This document shows, piece by piece, positions 50,486 through 62,200 of a DNA stretch of 64,000 bases. This stretch comes from Formicarius rufipectus (lineage: Eukaryota; Chordata; Aves; Passeriformes; Formicariidae): NCBI GenBank assembly GCA_013399695.1, contig VXAU01003161.1, forward strand, positions 124,001 through 188,000. The letters are read 5' to 3'. The first letter of the stretch is position 1. Each line of letters starts with the position of its first letter. A model generated the notes under the pieces. That model did no database searches. It had not been told where the DNA came from and was given only the letters and a program-made list of their open reading frames with translations. The position numbers were made by a program, and so were the translations under genes.

Positions 50486-51199
50486 CCCCCACCAAACCAT
50501 TAATAGCTTCTTTGTAATGTGTTGGATTCTGGACTATAGCAGAGCAGCATTGGGGCTCTGTAGCCAAATCATAACTGTAACACTGTCTGAGTGAACATTT
50601 CCAAAACGAAGTGGGGTAGAGAAGCTTCAGATTCTGTGTCTGCTCAGTTTTAGACTTGAACTCTGAGAAGCTTTGTCAGTCCCATGCAATGAATTGGGAG
50701 TATTTGAAAAAAGTGTTGGAAACATTTGTTAACTATAGGGTTAACCCAGTCAGTGACTGGGTTTGAACTATATTTACTGAAAACTTCTCTTTGACGCTCT
50801 TGGTCTCAGACAGCAACATTTACATTTAAACACCACCTTTAAAACCAAGGTCCTACATCATCTCCTAACATTTCCATTTCTCCCCCACCCCCCAAATGGC
50901 TGTAGCAATCACTCAAATGCAGAAAGGATGTGTTTTTATTTCTACCCTACCAAGTCCAACAGGATTAACCTATACATTCAGGGTTTTAGAATGTAATGGT
51001 AGTTTTATCCTCTGTATTTGTCATGGACTAAATAAGGCACAATATTTGTTAGTCCATGGTTGGGGGGTGCAGAGAAGGGAAGGTGACTGTGTTGGTTGTG
51101 GCTCATTTTAGTATGTATATTCTAAACTTGGAAGAGTATAGAGATTAACACAGCCCTGTGCAAGGACGACAACCAAATTTATGAGTTGTTTCGTATCAC
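50486..51199. other. Intergenic sequence, nothing recognised
   Basis: Single-copy-looking DNA between the array and the 5S pseudogene; no feature recognised. Confidence 0.5.
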
Positions 51200-51294
51200 G
51201 TAGTGTGGTCACATGCCCCTGAACACACTTGAGCTTGTCTGACCTTGAAGCTCAGCAGGGTTAGACTCCAAAAGCCATTACTGGGTGCAGGCTT
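51200..51294 (+). pseudogene. 5S rRNA pseudogene with internal deletion
   Basis: Collinear with vertebrate 5S rRNA: cccctgaacacac, cttgtctgacctt, then gaagctcagcaggg (box A, one mismatch), and after a deletion of about 25-35 nt, actgggtgcaggctt, the 5S 3' end. The lost segment contains the intermediate element and box C (ggatgggagac), so RNA polymerase III initiation should be abolished. No Deu domain follows, so it does not look like an AmnSINE/SINE3 element. Confidence 0.85.
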
Positions 51295-52329
51295 CCAGCT
51301 TAATATAAAGGGGAAAAATATCTCTGTGACAACAAACAGACTTTTGCAAACTGTTAAAACCCAGCTGAAGAAAGCTGCAGGAAAGTAGGTCTGTGTTCAG
51401 CGTTGAACTTGCTTTCAGCAGGAGGCTGATCTAGAAGACCTGCTGAAGTGGCACGCAACATTGAATTATTCTAGGATTCTGGGGTCTGAGATTGAATTTT
51501 ATGTATTTCACTGCCTTTATGCAATTTTTGTTGATAAAGTTGCATGCTTACATGAGTTCACTGTAATGGTAATATTCGGTAATCTTGATAATTTTATCAT
51601 AAAAAAAAAAAGCTCATGCTTTCTGGCAGGAATAGAGAAAAAAAAATTATAGATTTCTAAAGATAGCACTAATTACCATGAGGTTTGCTTTGTTTATGCA
51701 TAGGAAAATTTCCCACCAATTGTTAATGACAGACTAAGATAACAGCCTATAAAGGGAGCAAATAATAAAAGAAATAAAAATAATTGCTGTATAGTTTCTT
51801 AGGATATAAGCAATTTTTTTTCTTTTCCTCTTAAAGAAGTAAAAATGACCAAAACCAGATATATGTTTGTGATAGAAGCAAAGTAGGCTGGAGTATTCTT
51901 AAGTCACATAAATTACATCATTTGGATATCACTAAAAGTTTTGCTTTCCAAGATTCACCCACAACTAAGCTTCTTGTTTATGTAACAACATACTAGTTTT
52001 TATTTCAGATGGAACAACAATTACTAGGTATTTTGAAAAGACGTGTTTTTGTTTTTGTCACTTACCCTTCAAAATAGTTAACTACGCATGTGTCCAAAAT
52101 TGTCTATTTCTTCATTTTTAAAAAAGAACTAAGTCATGTCCCTTTGCCTATCCGGAAGACCTGTTGAAAGGTTTAAAAATGTGAAAAATCTGACATTTTC
52201 CAAATATTAGAAGAATATACTTTTGTACATTGTAAAACAGATTGACTGCTTCAGGAAAGGGAAGGTGTGTGAGCACACACACAGGCTGCCTTTGAAGTTG
52301 GCGGGGGGGGGGCTGAATTTTGACCTTGA
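51295..52329. other. Intergenic sequence, nothing recognised
   Basis: AT-rich DNA; a run of nine or more G occurs near 52302-52312. No gene or repeat family identified. Confidence 0.5.
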
Positions 52330-52600
52330 TTTAGGTATTTTGCAGCTGTGCTGCTCCATAATGGAGCCTGTCAGTTAGAGCTCACCTTTGCTAGAGCTAT
52401 GAGATCCAGTCCTGGAGCCTTCACCAGTAGGCATGTATTGCTGGTTACTTTTAACTGTAATTAGTCCTAATGACTTTGGGAATGTGTTGGGAGCAATGAG
52501 CTTGTTACGTAGATTATTTGCAAATGGCAAAATCCTTCAGGGGGAGGTTTGGTGGAAAACGCTGGGTTTCAGGGGGAAAATAATCATTTGCATCATATAA
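52330..52600. promoter_or_regulatory. Candidate conserved non-coding element
   Basis: A block of more balanced composition with clustered motifs typical of developmental enhancers: a TAATTAG homeodomain core near 52460, ATTTGCAA near 52519-52526, and an octamer-like ATTTGCAT near 52586-52593, plus E-box-like CAGCTG. It contains no long ORF and no recognised repeat. Motif clustering alone is weak evidence; this is a hypothesis to test by alignment. Confidence 0.22.
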
Positions 52601-55600
52601 TGAAGAAATGTATCATGAGTATACACCTACTGAAGGTATATATATTTTGCAGGCCTTTGGGTAGATTAAATCCGGAATTTCATATTGTGTGCATTCTTTT
52701 TTTTTTCTTTGTGTAATGAATTTAAAGAGCACACAAAATGCTCACTTGATCTGAAACTATACAGAAAAGACCAATAAAACACTACCTGATAAATGGAGAG
52801 ACAATTCAAATAATTTTGGGAAGTGCAGCTGCTATGAAAGGCAGCAGCTGTCTTTGTAGGAACTGCATGTGGTCAAAGTGCCACAGAAGCGTTCTGTAAC
52901 ATTCACCTGTAGGAAGAGACATGAAGACAAATAGATATTCAATTACAGTACTTAAAAGAACATGAGTAGAAATTCAGATTTCTGAATACCTTTTTGAACC
53001 TATTCTTTGCTTTATGCTTTAATTAAGCTACACCCAGACTCTAGAACCTGGGAACAGTCTTTAGGTTTTCAGGCTGTGTGCATGTCCAGATGTGTTTTGA
53101 TGCAAGTGAAGTCAAGACCCCAGCATGCAACAGCAGTCATAGTCTGCCTTGCTTCTACTAAAAGGCAGCTGGAAGCTATCTGGCAGCTATAAATGTAGGC
53201 AGCTTATCTGGGCCCTGGCTCTAGCAGAGACTTGTGCTAACAGTGGAAGTGATGATATTATTTAGGATACCACTGATCTGTTGGTGCTCTCAATATATTT
53301 CACTAACACTTAAGGTACACATACTCAATGACCAGCTCAGATTGCTTTTCTTGCTGAGGGCTGCCCCACTGCATGCTTTTGTTAAAATATACCCTGAAGG
53401 AACAACATGCACAAGATGGGATTAGTATTAACAATAAAGAATTAACATTCATTGTATCATTGATTTCTACCTAAGAAGATTTTGTTTGAGGGGTCATAAC
53501 TGAAAGTCCTTAATTATAGTAACTTCAGCCAGAAGCATTCTTATCTTACAGAAATCTGTACCTAGATACACTTGCTCAATAACCACCTGGGTTTCTTTGT
53601 AGAATAGTCAAACAGTCCATTGAAAAAGACCAACTAAGTGCTCAACAGATTAAAGAAAATCAGGATTAATGAGTAATTTACTACATTATAAGCAATTTGT
53701 ATTTATATTAAAAATCCAAAATATTTAAAATTCTAGGACTTTTATTGAGGCAAAAGTGGGAACAATCTGTTTAGACTCATTTGTCTTAAATTGAGCTGGT
53801 ATTGTTGTTTACTAGATTAGGCAAGATGTATTTAGGTAAGAAATATGGAATTGTGGTTTTGCCAGATGTATTTTCCTTAAATCACTATTGACTTTTAATG
53901 GATTTTCTTTGCTACTTTTGTAGTTTTTCTGTTATACAGCTTGTCTGAGCTGAGCTTTGACCAGCTTTGCAATGAGATGTGATTACTTTCTACTGCTCCA
54001 TTTAACTGCAAAAATTGTTGTGAGCTGAAAATCCACTCACATGCTGAAGTTCAGACTAAGCTATTGTCAGACCTGTGGAGAGACATGGAAGTCAAGAGAT
54101 TGTATCACTTCTTCTGCATGCCTTTGAGAGGCAGAGAAAGAGCAGATTTTGCCTGTCAATGTGCAATAAGATTGTGTCAAGTGTAGTAGCTTGTGGAAAT
54201 AAGATATTCAGAAAATTTTGTTCAAATAATTTCAAATTGAAAAACATGGTAAAATTGCATGGGAGTTGAAGTCCAGAGAAATGTGATGGACTGACTTTGA
54301 CATGTTTCGAATTCAACTAGAATAAAACATAATAAAATTTTCCAATGCCTCACAGCTGAATGAGAATCCCCTTGCATACCATGGATTTCTACATCAGTGA
54401 TTTTTGCCAGAAATATTGTGAATTTGTTTTTGAAAGACTTGCTACATCTGAAAGTTAATCATCTCCATAAACATGTGGGCCTCTAAAGCTTATTGAAATA
54501 TAGTAATGGATTTTAAGTCTCTTGTTCTCTTCCTTAAATCCTCTTGGTTTATGTTACCAGGAAGTGCTTGTTGGCAAAGATCACAAAGAGAAGGAAAATT
54601 ATACTTTGGTATAGGTTTATGCAACTCTATAGCAGAATCTACAGAGGGAAAGACTTTTATTTCTAGTGACCAGCTGTCTGAAACCAGCAGTGCATGAACA
54701 CATCCATTCACTCAGATAACAATTTTTCAGATTTGATTTAAGACACTTTGTTGAACTTATTATGTTCATGGAAGTAGAACAGTAATATATGAGTGAATCA
54801 GGCCTTAGGCCTTGATTTTCATCCAAAAGATAAATGCAAATGAAGAAATTCAGAGGACAAAACAATGGGTAAAGAACCAGAACAGAACCACTTCTGGAGA
54901 GATTTTTAAGTCTTAATCCTGCAAAGAAAAACCTGCTCTGGCCCTGATCCAAAACTAGTACTCAAGTCTTGACTCTAACTCCATCAGCAGTTTCACTGAA
55001 GACAAATGTCTGTCCGAGTGCTTTGTAGACTGGGGACAGAATATCAATGATTTGCAGCACTAAACCTTCAAAGAAATGATCCTGGTCCAGTGATAAAGAC
55101 TGGTAATGAGCTGAACTTCTAAGAGGGATAGAAGGAGCTAGGTAGGGCATATCCATGGGTTGTAAAGTCAACTGAAAGAAAATAGTTTTACAATTATTTA
55201 AACATTTTCAACTTCTTTTTTTTTTTTTTCCCCAAATAAAATAATTTCTAAATAGGTTTTGAAATAATACAGTGTTTTTGAGAACTGATAATTTTTGTTG
55301 TGACAAAACTCTTTTTTCCCCCCTCAAACTTGCTAGCCAAATTTGTTAGGTTGGAATTTAGAACTAGAATTAAGCATACAAGAATGCCTCCACATTTGTT
55401 CTCTGGATGTAGAGGTTACTCCTTGATTTTCTTCTCAAATAAATACTTCCAGTGTCCATCTAGTTATTTGAGCAGTATATATCAGTCTTTTTTTTGCAGT
55501 TTAGTCGTACATATATATAAACGGTATATGCAATATATTTTCGTTATTTACCATGAACATACTGACACAACCTATATCATAACCCATTCCTTGCAGATTG

Positions 55601-58600
55601 CTGTTCCTCAAGTCAAAATTTTTATTGAACCATTTAAAATGTTCTGTGGTTCCTACTCTGAGTAGATAGGACGGAAGTACTTAGGCTGTGGGGGAAAAAG
55701 GCAGCTCTGAATGCTGAATTTCTTTTCATAAGGCAGGTATGCCTGTGGTAACATCAGTGGAGATGGAAAGAGATAGTGGATAACTGCTTGGCACTGCATG
55801 TAGGTTAGGTAAGAGCATTCAATACTAATGAGGTGGGAAAGCAATGCAGAGCACTCAGAGACAGCCTGAAGCTGGCCAGCCTTCCTCAAGTGGTGACATC
55901 AATGACATTGATTTTGGGGAGTCTGCATCTGCATCTGTTCTCCATCCTCTAAGGCCAAATTGTGTTTCAGCAAAGGGGCCACACTCACTGTCCCTCCCAG
56001 CCCTGGTACAGGCATGCCAAGGTGCCACTTCCTCCCATATCTCCCATAGCTGGGCTTCAAATGGTTTCAAGTTCTTCTGGGCCTGTTATGTCCAGTGTCT
56101 AGGACTGCTGCATTTTGGGTTCTGCATGTTTCTTTCCAAACCAAATGTGATAAAAATTTACTTTAGAAGGAGTGATTTGTGCAAATAATCCAGGAACCCA
56201 TAGCTCATATGTGGTTCATGTTTGTTGGCTTACAGCAAGCTAGTTTAGAACTCCTTGGGTTTTCCAGGTTTGCATTAGCAACCAATGTTTGTCAGTTTTG
56301 TTTTTTTTCCCCCCTTGGCTGTTTGGATCTGGGACTGTGATTTGTGCCATTTGAGACAGGATATTTGAAGCCAGACATAGAGTTTATATGTAGATTTAAT
56401 CTAAACTGTCACTAGTTATGAGCACATGCAGAGGAAGAGAAATGGGGAGTAAAGAAGGTGACTAAATTCCCCAGTCTGTTCATATTCAGTTACATTTATA
56501 TTTGGACAGAGATTTGAAATGATTTTCAAATTATTTAAACACGCTACCTCCTTATGCCTTAATCTAAACTGGACATCTTTCTAAATAGATGTTTTTAAAA
56601 ATGCTGCTATAAATTAATTATAAATTACTGATGTGATATGGGAATTCCTAATTCAGAATCCATGGTTTATGATATTTTACTGTTTCCACTGGATAATATA
56701 CTGGTTAATCATTAAGATGATTAAGAGGAAGACAAGAATGAAAGTAACTGCAGATGTTTCTTAAGCTGCTGGAGTGCTACATCCAGATTTCAGATAGACC
56801 TCCAGCTGTTTATGTTCTCATTATGCAAAGCAAAGGTTGCCCCACAGTTAACTTTTACTGCAAGCACCCCACCAAGACTTTGACCACCCAAATGCCTACT
56901 AAGAAAATTTCTACAGTATACCACTTCATTTCCATTTAGGCCACACTTCATTATATGTGGCAGATAGGCATTAGATAGCAAACAACCAACAAGAGTTGTT
57001 TTGTCTACTACCCCACATGGGAATCATCTAACCTTAATAGGGAAGATGTGCTTTTGAAGTTGAACCAAGCTGGTAGTAGTCCTTCTGTATTTGCTTTTCC
57101 TTTACATGCAGTTCATGCCCTTTTCCACTGAATAAATGGTTCTAATTATCTGAAACATTTCAGGTTTTTTCCCAGCGTTTAATCACTGGCTTTCAAAAAG
57201 CCTAGACTTGGAATAGAGTCTTGAAACTCTGCATGACCACAACAGTTACTCTTATCTGATTGAATCTTGCCCACCTCAAGGATTATTTACAGCTATTTGA
57301 TCTTCTGTCTAAAGTGCATCCAAGGATATTGACCTTTAGGCTCCTCAGTCCCACTTGTTCACACACAGTATTCCAGGGTTGCTTTGTTCAATTGAGAAAT
57401 AGTATTTTCTAAAAGTAGCCTCAGTGAAACTTGTAGCACTGGCTACTTGTTTAGGAAAGTTGTGTTTACTGTATTTAAGTACCAAAGTCTACCTTGGGGT
57501 AATGCTGCTTCCTTGATAAAGACACTTGACAGGTGGTAGAAAATAAAACAGTAAAAAAAACCATTACAGTCTTTATCATTAACAACATTCCTAAAAAAAG
57601 GAAATCTACACTTAACTGAAAATCTGTGGGTTTTTATAATGTGTAAGAAGACTGAAGGATTCACATAGACCATCTTACAACTTTACCTATTACTTGTTGA
57701 GGATGGGGGAGAATCCTCAAACAAATACTTGGGTGCAGTATAACCCTAACACTACCAGTACTCTGACGGCTTCAGATAAACTGAGGTTTATCATACACTC
57801 TACAGAAAGTGGAAAACTGGTGGCCTCTTGGGTCTATAGATTTGAAACTACTATTTACTCAAGACATGAAAAAGGTATTATCCCAGGGAGCAATCCTTTT
57901 CATTTTTGCTGTCTGCTGTTAGCTGAAAGACTTGATATTCTGAGGATGTTTATTCAGATGGACTTCTAAAGGTGGAAGTATAATTAGGGTTATAATCTAT
58001 CTCCATAACTGAGAAACTGTGTAAAACCAGTGCGATGGAGCTGTACAGCAAGAGTCACGTGCTCCTTAAGCCTAGTGCTGATAGTGACTCCTTGGCTCGT
58101 GCTGTGTGACCTTTCAAAGGCTTTTAATGGAAAGAGGAAGAAATGTTTCCTGACTCTAAAGATTTAGTTTACCCTTTCAGTATATGATAAATTAACTGCT
58201 TTGTTAAAGTTTACCCTGTTTGAATGCCAACAAAGGCAAAAAATGTGAGCATGTTTGCCTGGCATAAAGCATGGAAGTAAACCACATGCCTCCTTGCACC
58301 TCTGGCTTACTGTGCCAATGTAAATTCACAGAAACACATAATTTGAAATATATATAAGAATGTATTGGATGCAGCATCAAAGCATTGTCTTGATCACCAT
58401 CATCCATTCACAGTATTGCAGACTGTAGTAATAAATATTTTCTTGCTTATTCTTAGATTTGTATTTTGACCCATGAGAATTATTTTAACTCTTGCTGAGA
58501 TCAGTGGAGTAGACAGGCTACACTAGAACTTTGATATATTAGCTGATGAGAGCTTCTGGCAGCCTTCAGGATGGAGTTTCTCAGCAGCAAATTCTCCAGA

Positions 58601-58635
58601 GGATTTCTGAGGATGGAATTACTGTTAAGTTTTAT
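52601..58635. other. Intergenic sequence, nothing recognised
   Basis: About 6 kb of AT-rich DNA with homopolymer T runs (for example near 55206-55220) and TA-rich patches (near 55508-55540). ORFs up to 121 codons (55300-55665, plus) show no domain or splice context. Confidence 0.5.
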
Positions 58636-58660
58636 GTGGTTGGTTTTGCTTTGTTTTGTC

Positions 58661-58695
<35 letters not shown>

Positions 58696-58779
58696 GGATT
58701 TTGGTGTTTTGTTTTTGTTTTTGTGGTTTGGTTTGGTTGTTGGTTTTTGGGGTTTTTTTGATGTTTTGTTTTTTTTTAT
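58636..58779. repeat. T/G-rich low-complexity tract
   Basis: Plus strand almost only T and G (gttt, ttttgg and gtttgg words), the complement of the A/C-rich tracts at 12680, 23447 and 36673. It ends only a few bases from the target duplication of SINE copy 2. ORFs of 71-93 codons over it are artefacts. Confidence 0.9.
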
Positions 58780-58797
58780 CACAGTCCTGCTGCTAGT

Positions 58798-59203
58798 TGT
58801 TGTTGTTGTTGTTGTTGTTGTTGGCTGGACTTCACGAATGTAGATTTTGGGATAAGCCTGCGCAATGGACTTTTTAGATGAGGCACAGTGTGCGCGGAAC
58901 TGGCCCCACCCCCTTTACTCCTGAGGTTCATCTTGCCGCGGCTGAGCACGCTCGGATGGCAACAGCGAGTTCCTCCAGGATTCGAACCAGCGTCCTCAGA
59001 GGAGGAGCCGGCTCCACAGGCGGGGGGCCACGCCCCCCCGCCCACGCCCCCCGCCCCTCCAGTNGCCTCTCAAGTGTAACATCTCAGATTAATATTAAGG
59101 AAAAAACCAACAAACAGAAAAGCAATAATGTCAGGTTGTTGAGCAATCCTGGGAGACCACGTGGGTCTTAGCACCAGGGGAAGACCTCGCCTTATCCTCT
59201 CTG
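58798..59203 (-). mobile_element. tRNA-related SINE, copy 2
   Basis: Bounded by a perfect 12-bp target duplication, cctgctgctagt, at 58786-58797 and 59204-59215. On the minus strand it runs from the shared head (cagagaggataaggcgagg), through a perfect B box GGTTCGAATCC (58988-58978) and the shared body, to a (AAC)n tail seen as repeated gtt on plus. Relative to copy 1 it lacks about 60 nt at its 5' end. Its A-box region is replaced by a C/G-rich stretch (about 59022-59063, with one N at 59064), and it carries an extra ctcagattaatattaagg block. Without an A box it should not be transcribed by polymerase III. Confidence 0.88.
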
Positions 59204-59215
59204 CCTGCTGCTAGT

Positions 59216-62200
59216 AGAGTGTGTGAAATAAAAGGTCAGATGTTGGCATATTCTCCTATGGGATAGCAATAGATATTTTCCATATCTGAAATAAGCTACA
59301 CAATTAATTTATTTTTTTTTCCAGATCCATGATGCATTCAGATGAAGCATAATCTGTGGTTACTACTATAGTCACTAATGTTTCTGTACTATTTTTCCCA
59401 AGCTCATGCAAATTCATGTAGACAGTAAAAAAAAAATTATAGAAGTTATGTGATTGTTTTTCTATAAAAACAGGGTATCAAGAATTGAGAAATCAGGCAT
59501 TCTTGATACCTCAGAAGTCTGATTTAGAAGAGTATTCATTGTTCAGCTCTGATACAGTCTTTATAGAAAGTTTAACATCTGAATTTCCTCCAAAAATGCT
59601 AATTCTCCTGAATATAGAAGAATCCTACTGCATGTAGTTCTTAAATTTGATACTTAAATTTCGATGGAACTGGTTCCTCTCACAACTACTAGCACCTTCT
59701 GGGGCTTACTTCTGTTTCTCAAAAGCTTTGAAATATTTGATAGAACTATAACTGTAGTTTCTTTTTTTTCCTCACCGTTTTTGGAACTGGATATGGACCT
59801 TACAGGGATATCCTTTTAACCACGAGGAGACTATCAACAAATAGTATCTTTCAGATAGTTTGAAACAGATTCAAAGTAACCACAATGCAGAAGATGCAGT
59901 GTATCCTTTCACCAGTCCCACAACGCATCCAGGTTAATTGAGAGATGCAAACTGATTCTTTTCATTATGCATGTAATACGAGGTTTGAGGAAATTTTAAA
60001 AGGGGCTAAGAGATTTTAAAAATAATATTTTGCTCCCTGCAGTAGTTAATCACAAGCTGTGAGTGTTGTTTTTTCTCCAGTGCTTCTACTGAAGAAGGTG
60101 GAAATTTCTTTCTCTCATCTAGCTAAGTAAGAGGGCTGGGATCTTGAGATGTGTAAGACCTTTTTGGCTTCTAGTGGAGATGCTATAGCTGAGCAAAAGT
60201 TCCCTTCCACCTCCTGGCTGTATACTCCTTGCTACAATATGTTGCCAACATTTATGCAGGATTTCACACTGTTATAATCTTCCCTTGCTCTTATTCTCAG
60301 AGTCCCACCTTCAGACTTTTAGAGGAAGAAACGTTTCGGTTCCACATTCTCTCATGCCCATTTATTGATCAGGTCCTGGCCATGGAACTTAGTACTTCCT
60401 CTGCCCTAGCCTGTGGGTCCAAAATGCTCTGGACTCCCTGGGTGAGGATCAGCCAGTATGGTGTGATAAGGTGTGCGCACAGCCACGTTGCTGCATTTGT
60501 CATTGATTTTCTGTACCTCTGATTGGCATGATGATATAGAAGGCTAAACCCATATGCAGCTCATGCTACATTATAGGTTGATCATGAGGTTTAGGGGGAC
60601 TTAGTATCCTCCAGCTGCACGTTTGTGGAGAAAAAAAGAAGAGAAATTAGAGATACTCTCTCTTACTTGTAGCAGTACTTAAAACACTGAGTCTTCTGGA
60701 ATAAATCCTTGGCCCAAAGGAGTCTTAAACATATTAAGCCTGTAGTTCTTATTTATATCTCCTTCGAGTCTGTCAAGGTCTGCCAAGTACAGGCCACAGA
60801 AAGCATCAAGCAGAGAATATAATGAAATCTAACACTTTATCAATCCAGAAAATACATTTAGAAAACCTGTAAACAGGGGGAAAATAAGCACAAATATCAG
60901 CAAATTGGACATGAATTCAATACTGGAGTGTGTCTTACAGTGAGTGCCCAGTGTAGGATGAAAATAAATAAGTGATCTATGAAATGGAAAACACGACCAA
61001 TGAGAAGACAACTGTATACATCTTCAGGCCCCTATGTGTAACCCAATCCTTAAAACCCGATCCAACATTGCCACCTGCAGGTCGCTTTGGTGAGAAGCTG
61101 AAGGGGCCAGTTATTGTCAGGTCTCTGCTTAAGTGTAGTCACTGACCATTTTTAAAAATTATATTCAAGGGGAATCTATATTTCAGCAAAGGGTGAGTTT
61201 AGCTGATATATATGCTTAGTCAATGGTGTTGTATTTAAATGCAGATTTAAAAAAAATATTTCCATTTCTTCATAGTTTCTTTCACTAATACATTCTGATT
61301 GTAATGTATACATTTAGTGAGCGCTATATAAACAATCCCAAAAGGTTCTTGCAGTATTACATACACATGGCTCTCCTGGGAAACGTCAGGGTAGAAATTT
61401 GTCCTGTTCTGCCCTGTGGGTTATAACATACTTACTGTATAGTCCAAGGAGAGGTGGAAAAGCTGAGAAACTCATCCTTATTCTGATAGGTTGATAGTAA
61501 AAGCAGCATGTTTCATTTCTTTCTGAATTATCTCTCACTTCTGTAAAGGCTCTGCAGAACTTCTGAGTCCATTATTTTTCTTAAAGTCTTATAATAGTAT
61601 ATGGCATATACCTTATATATTTGAGAAATATTAATTAAGTGCACTTGTTTTTTGCTGTTATTTCAGATGTAGCTGGGAATGGGAAAGGATGGTCTGCTGT
61701 GCAAGAAGGAAGAACTGTATTTCCAACACTATATTTTAACCGAAATGTAATACTGGATTACTCCACCTTGAGAAGCCTGAAGGTTTTGTTTTGTTTTGTT
61801 TTTTTTTTTTAACACATCATGCCTCAGAACATAGATGTTGTAAATTATGTTAAATGAAATTACAGCTGCATAAACTAGCCATTGCAATGTGTTGTGAAAG
61901 CATGTATTTAAGTAATTGTTCTGGACTACAAGCATGTGGGACAAAATGAGAATGAATGGAAAAAAAACTCATTCTAAAATAAATGAGAGCCTCAGAATTA
62001 ATTGATTGTTCCACTTTCTATTCTCTCTGGCTAGTTTCACAGTTATGATATTTTTATTTGTATTCTCTCTAGGACTTGCAATATTTCTTGCCTTATTTCA
62101 GACTGATGTAGGCAGTATCATTTTCAGCTGTACATTGACAAGTTCCAATCAGATTGTAAGTTGGTTTTCTTTTTAGAAGTGGGCATCCAAAATCTCTTAA

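Noticed and set aside
48533..50567. Four giant ORFs (570-655 codons) on both strands over the 72-bp array
   Set aside because: The repeat unit is a multiple of three with no stop codons in any frame; products are low-complexity (Gly/Arg/Lys or Pro/Ser/Leu) and change with the frame.
58501..58843. ORFs of 71-93 codons rich in Lys/Thr/Asn or Phe/Val/Leu
   Set aside because: They cover the T/G-rich tract and the start of a SINE tail.
58779..59045. Minus-strand frame shared by both SINE copies (motif KMNLRSKGGGA)
   Set aside because: Short, inside a tRNA-related SINE body that is not coding; sharing follows from common descent of the repeats.
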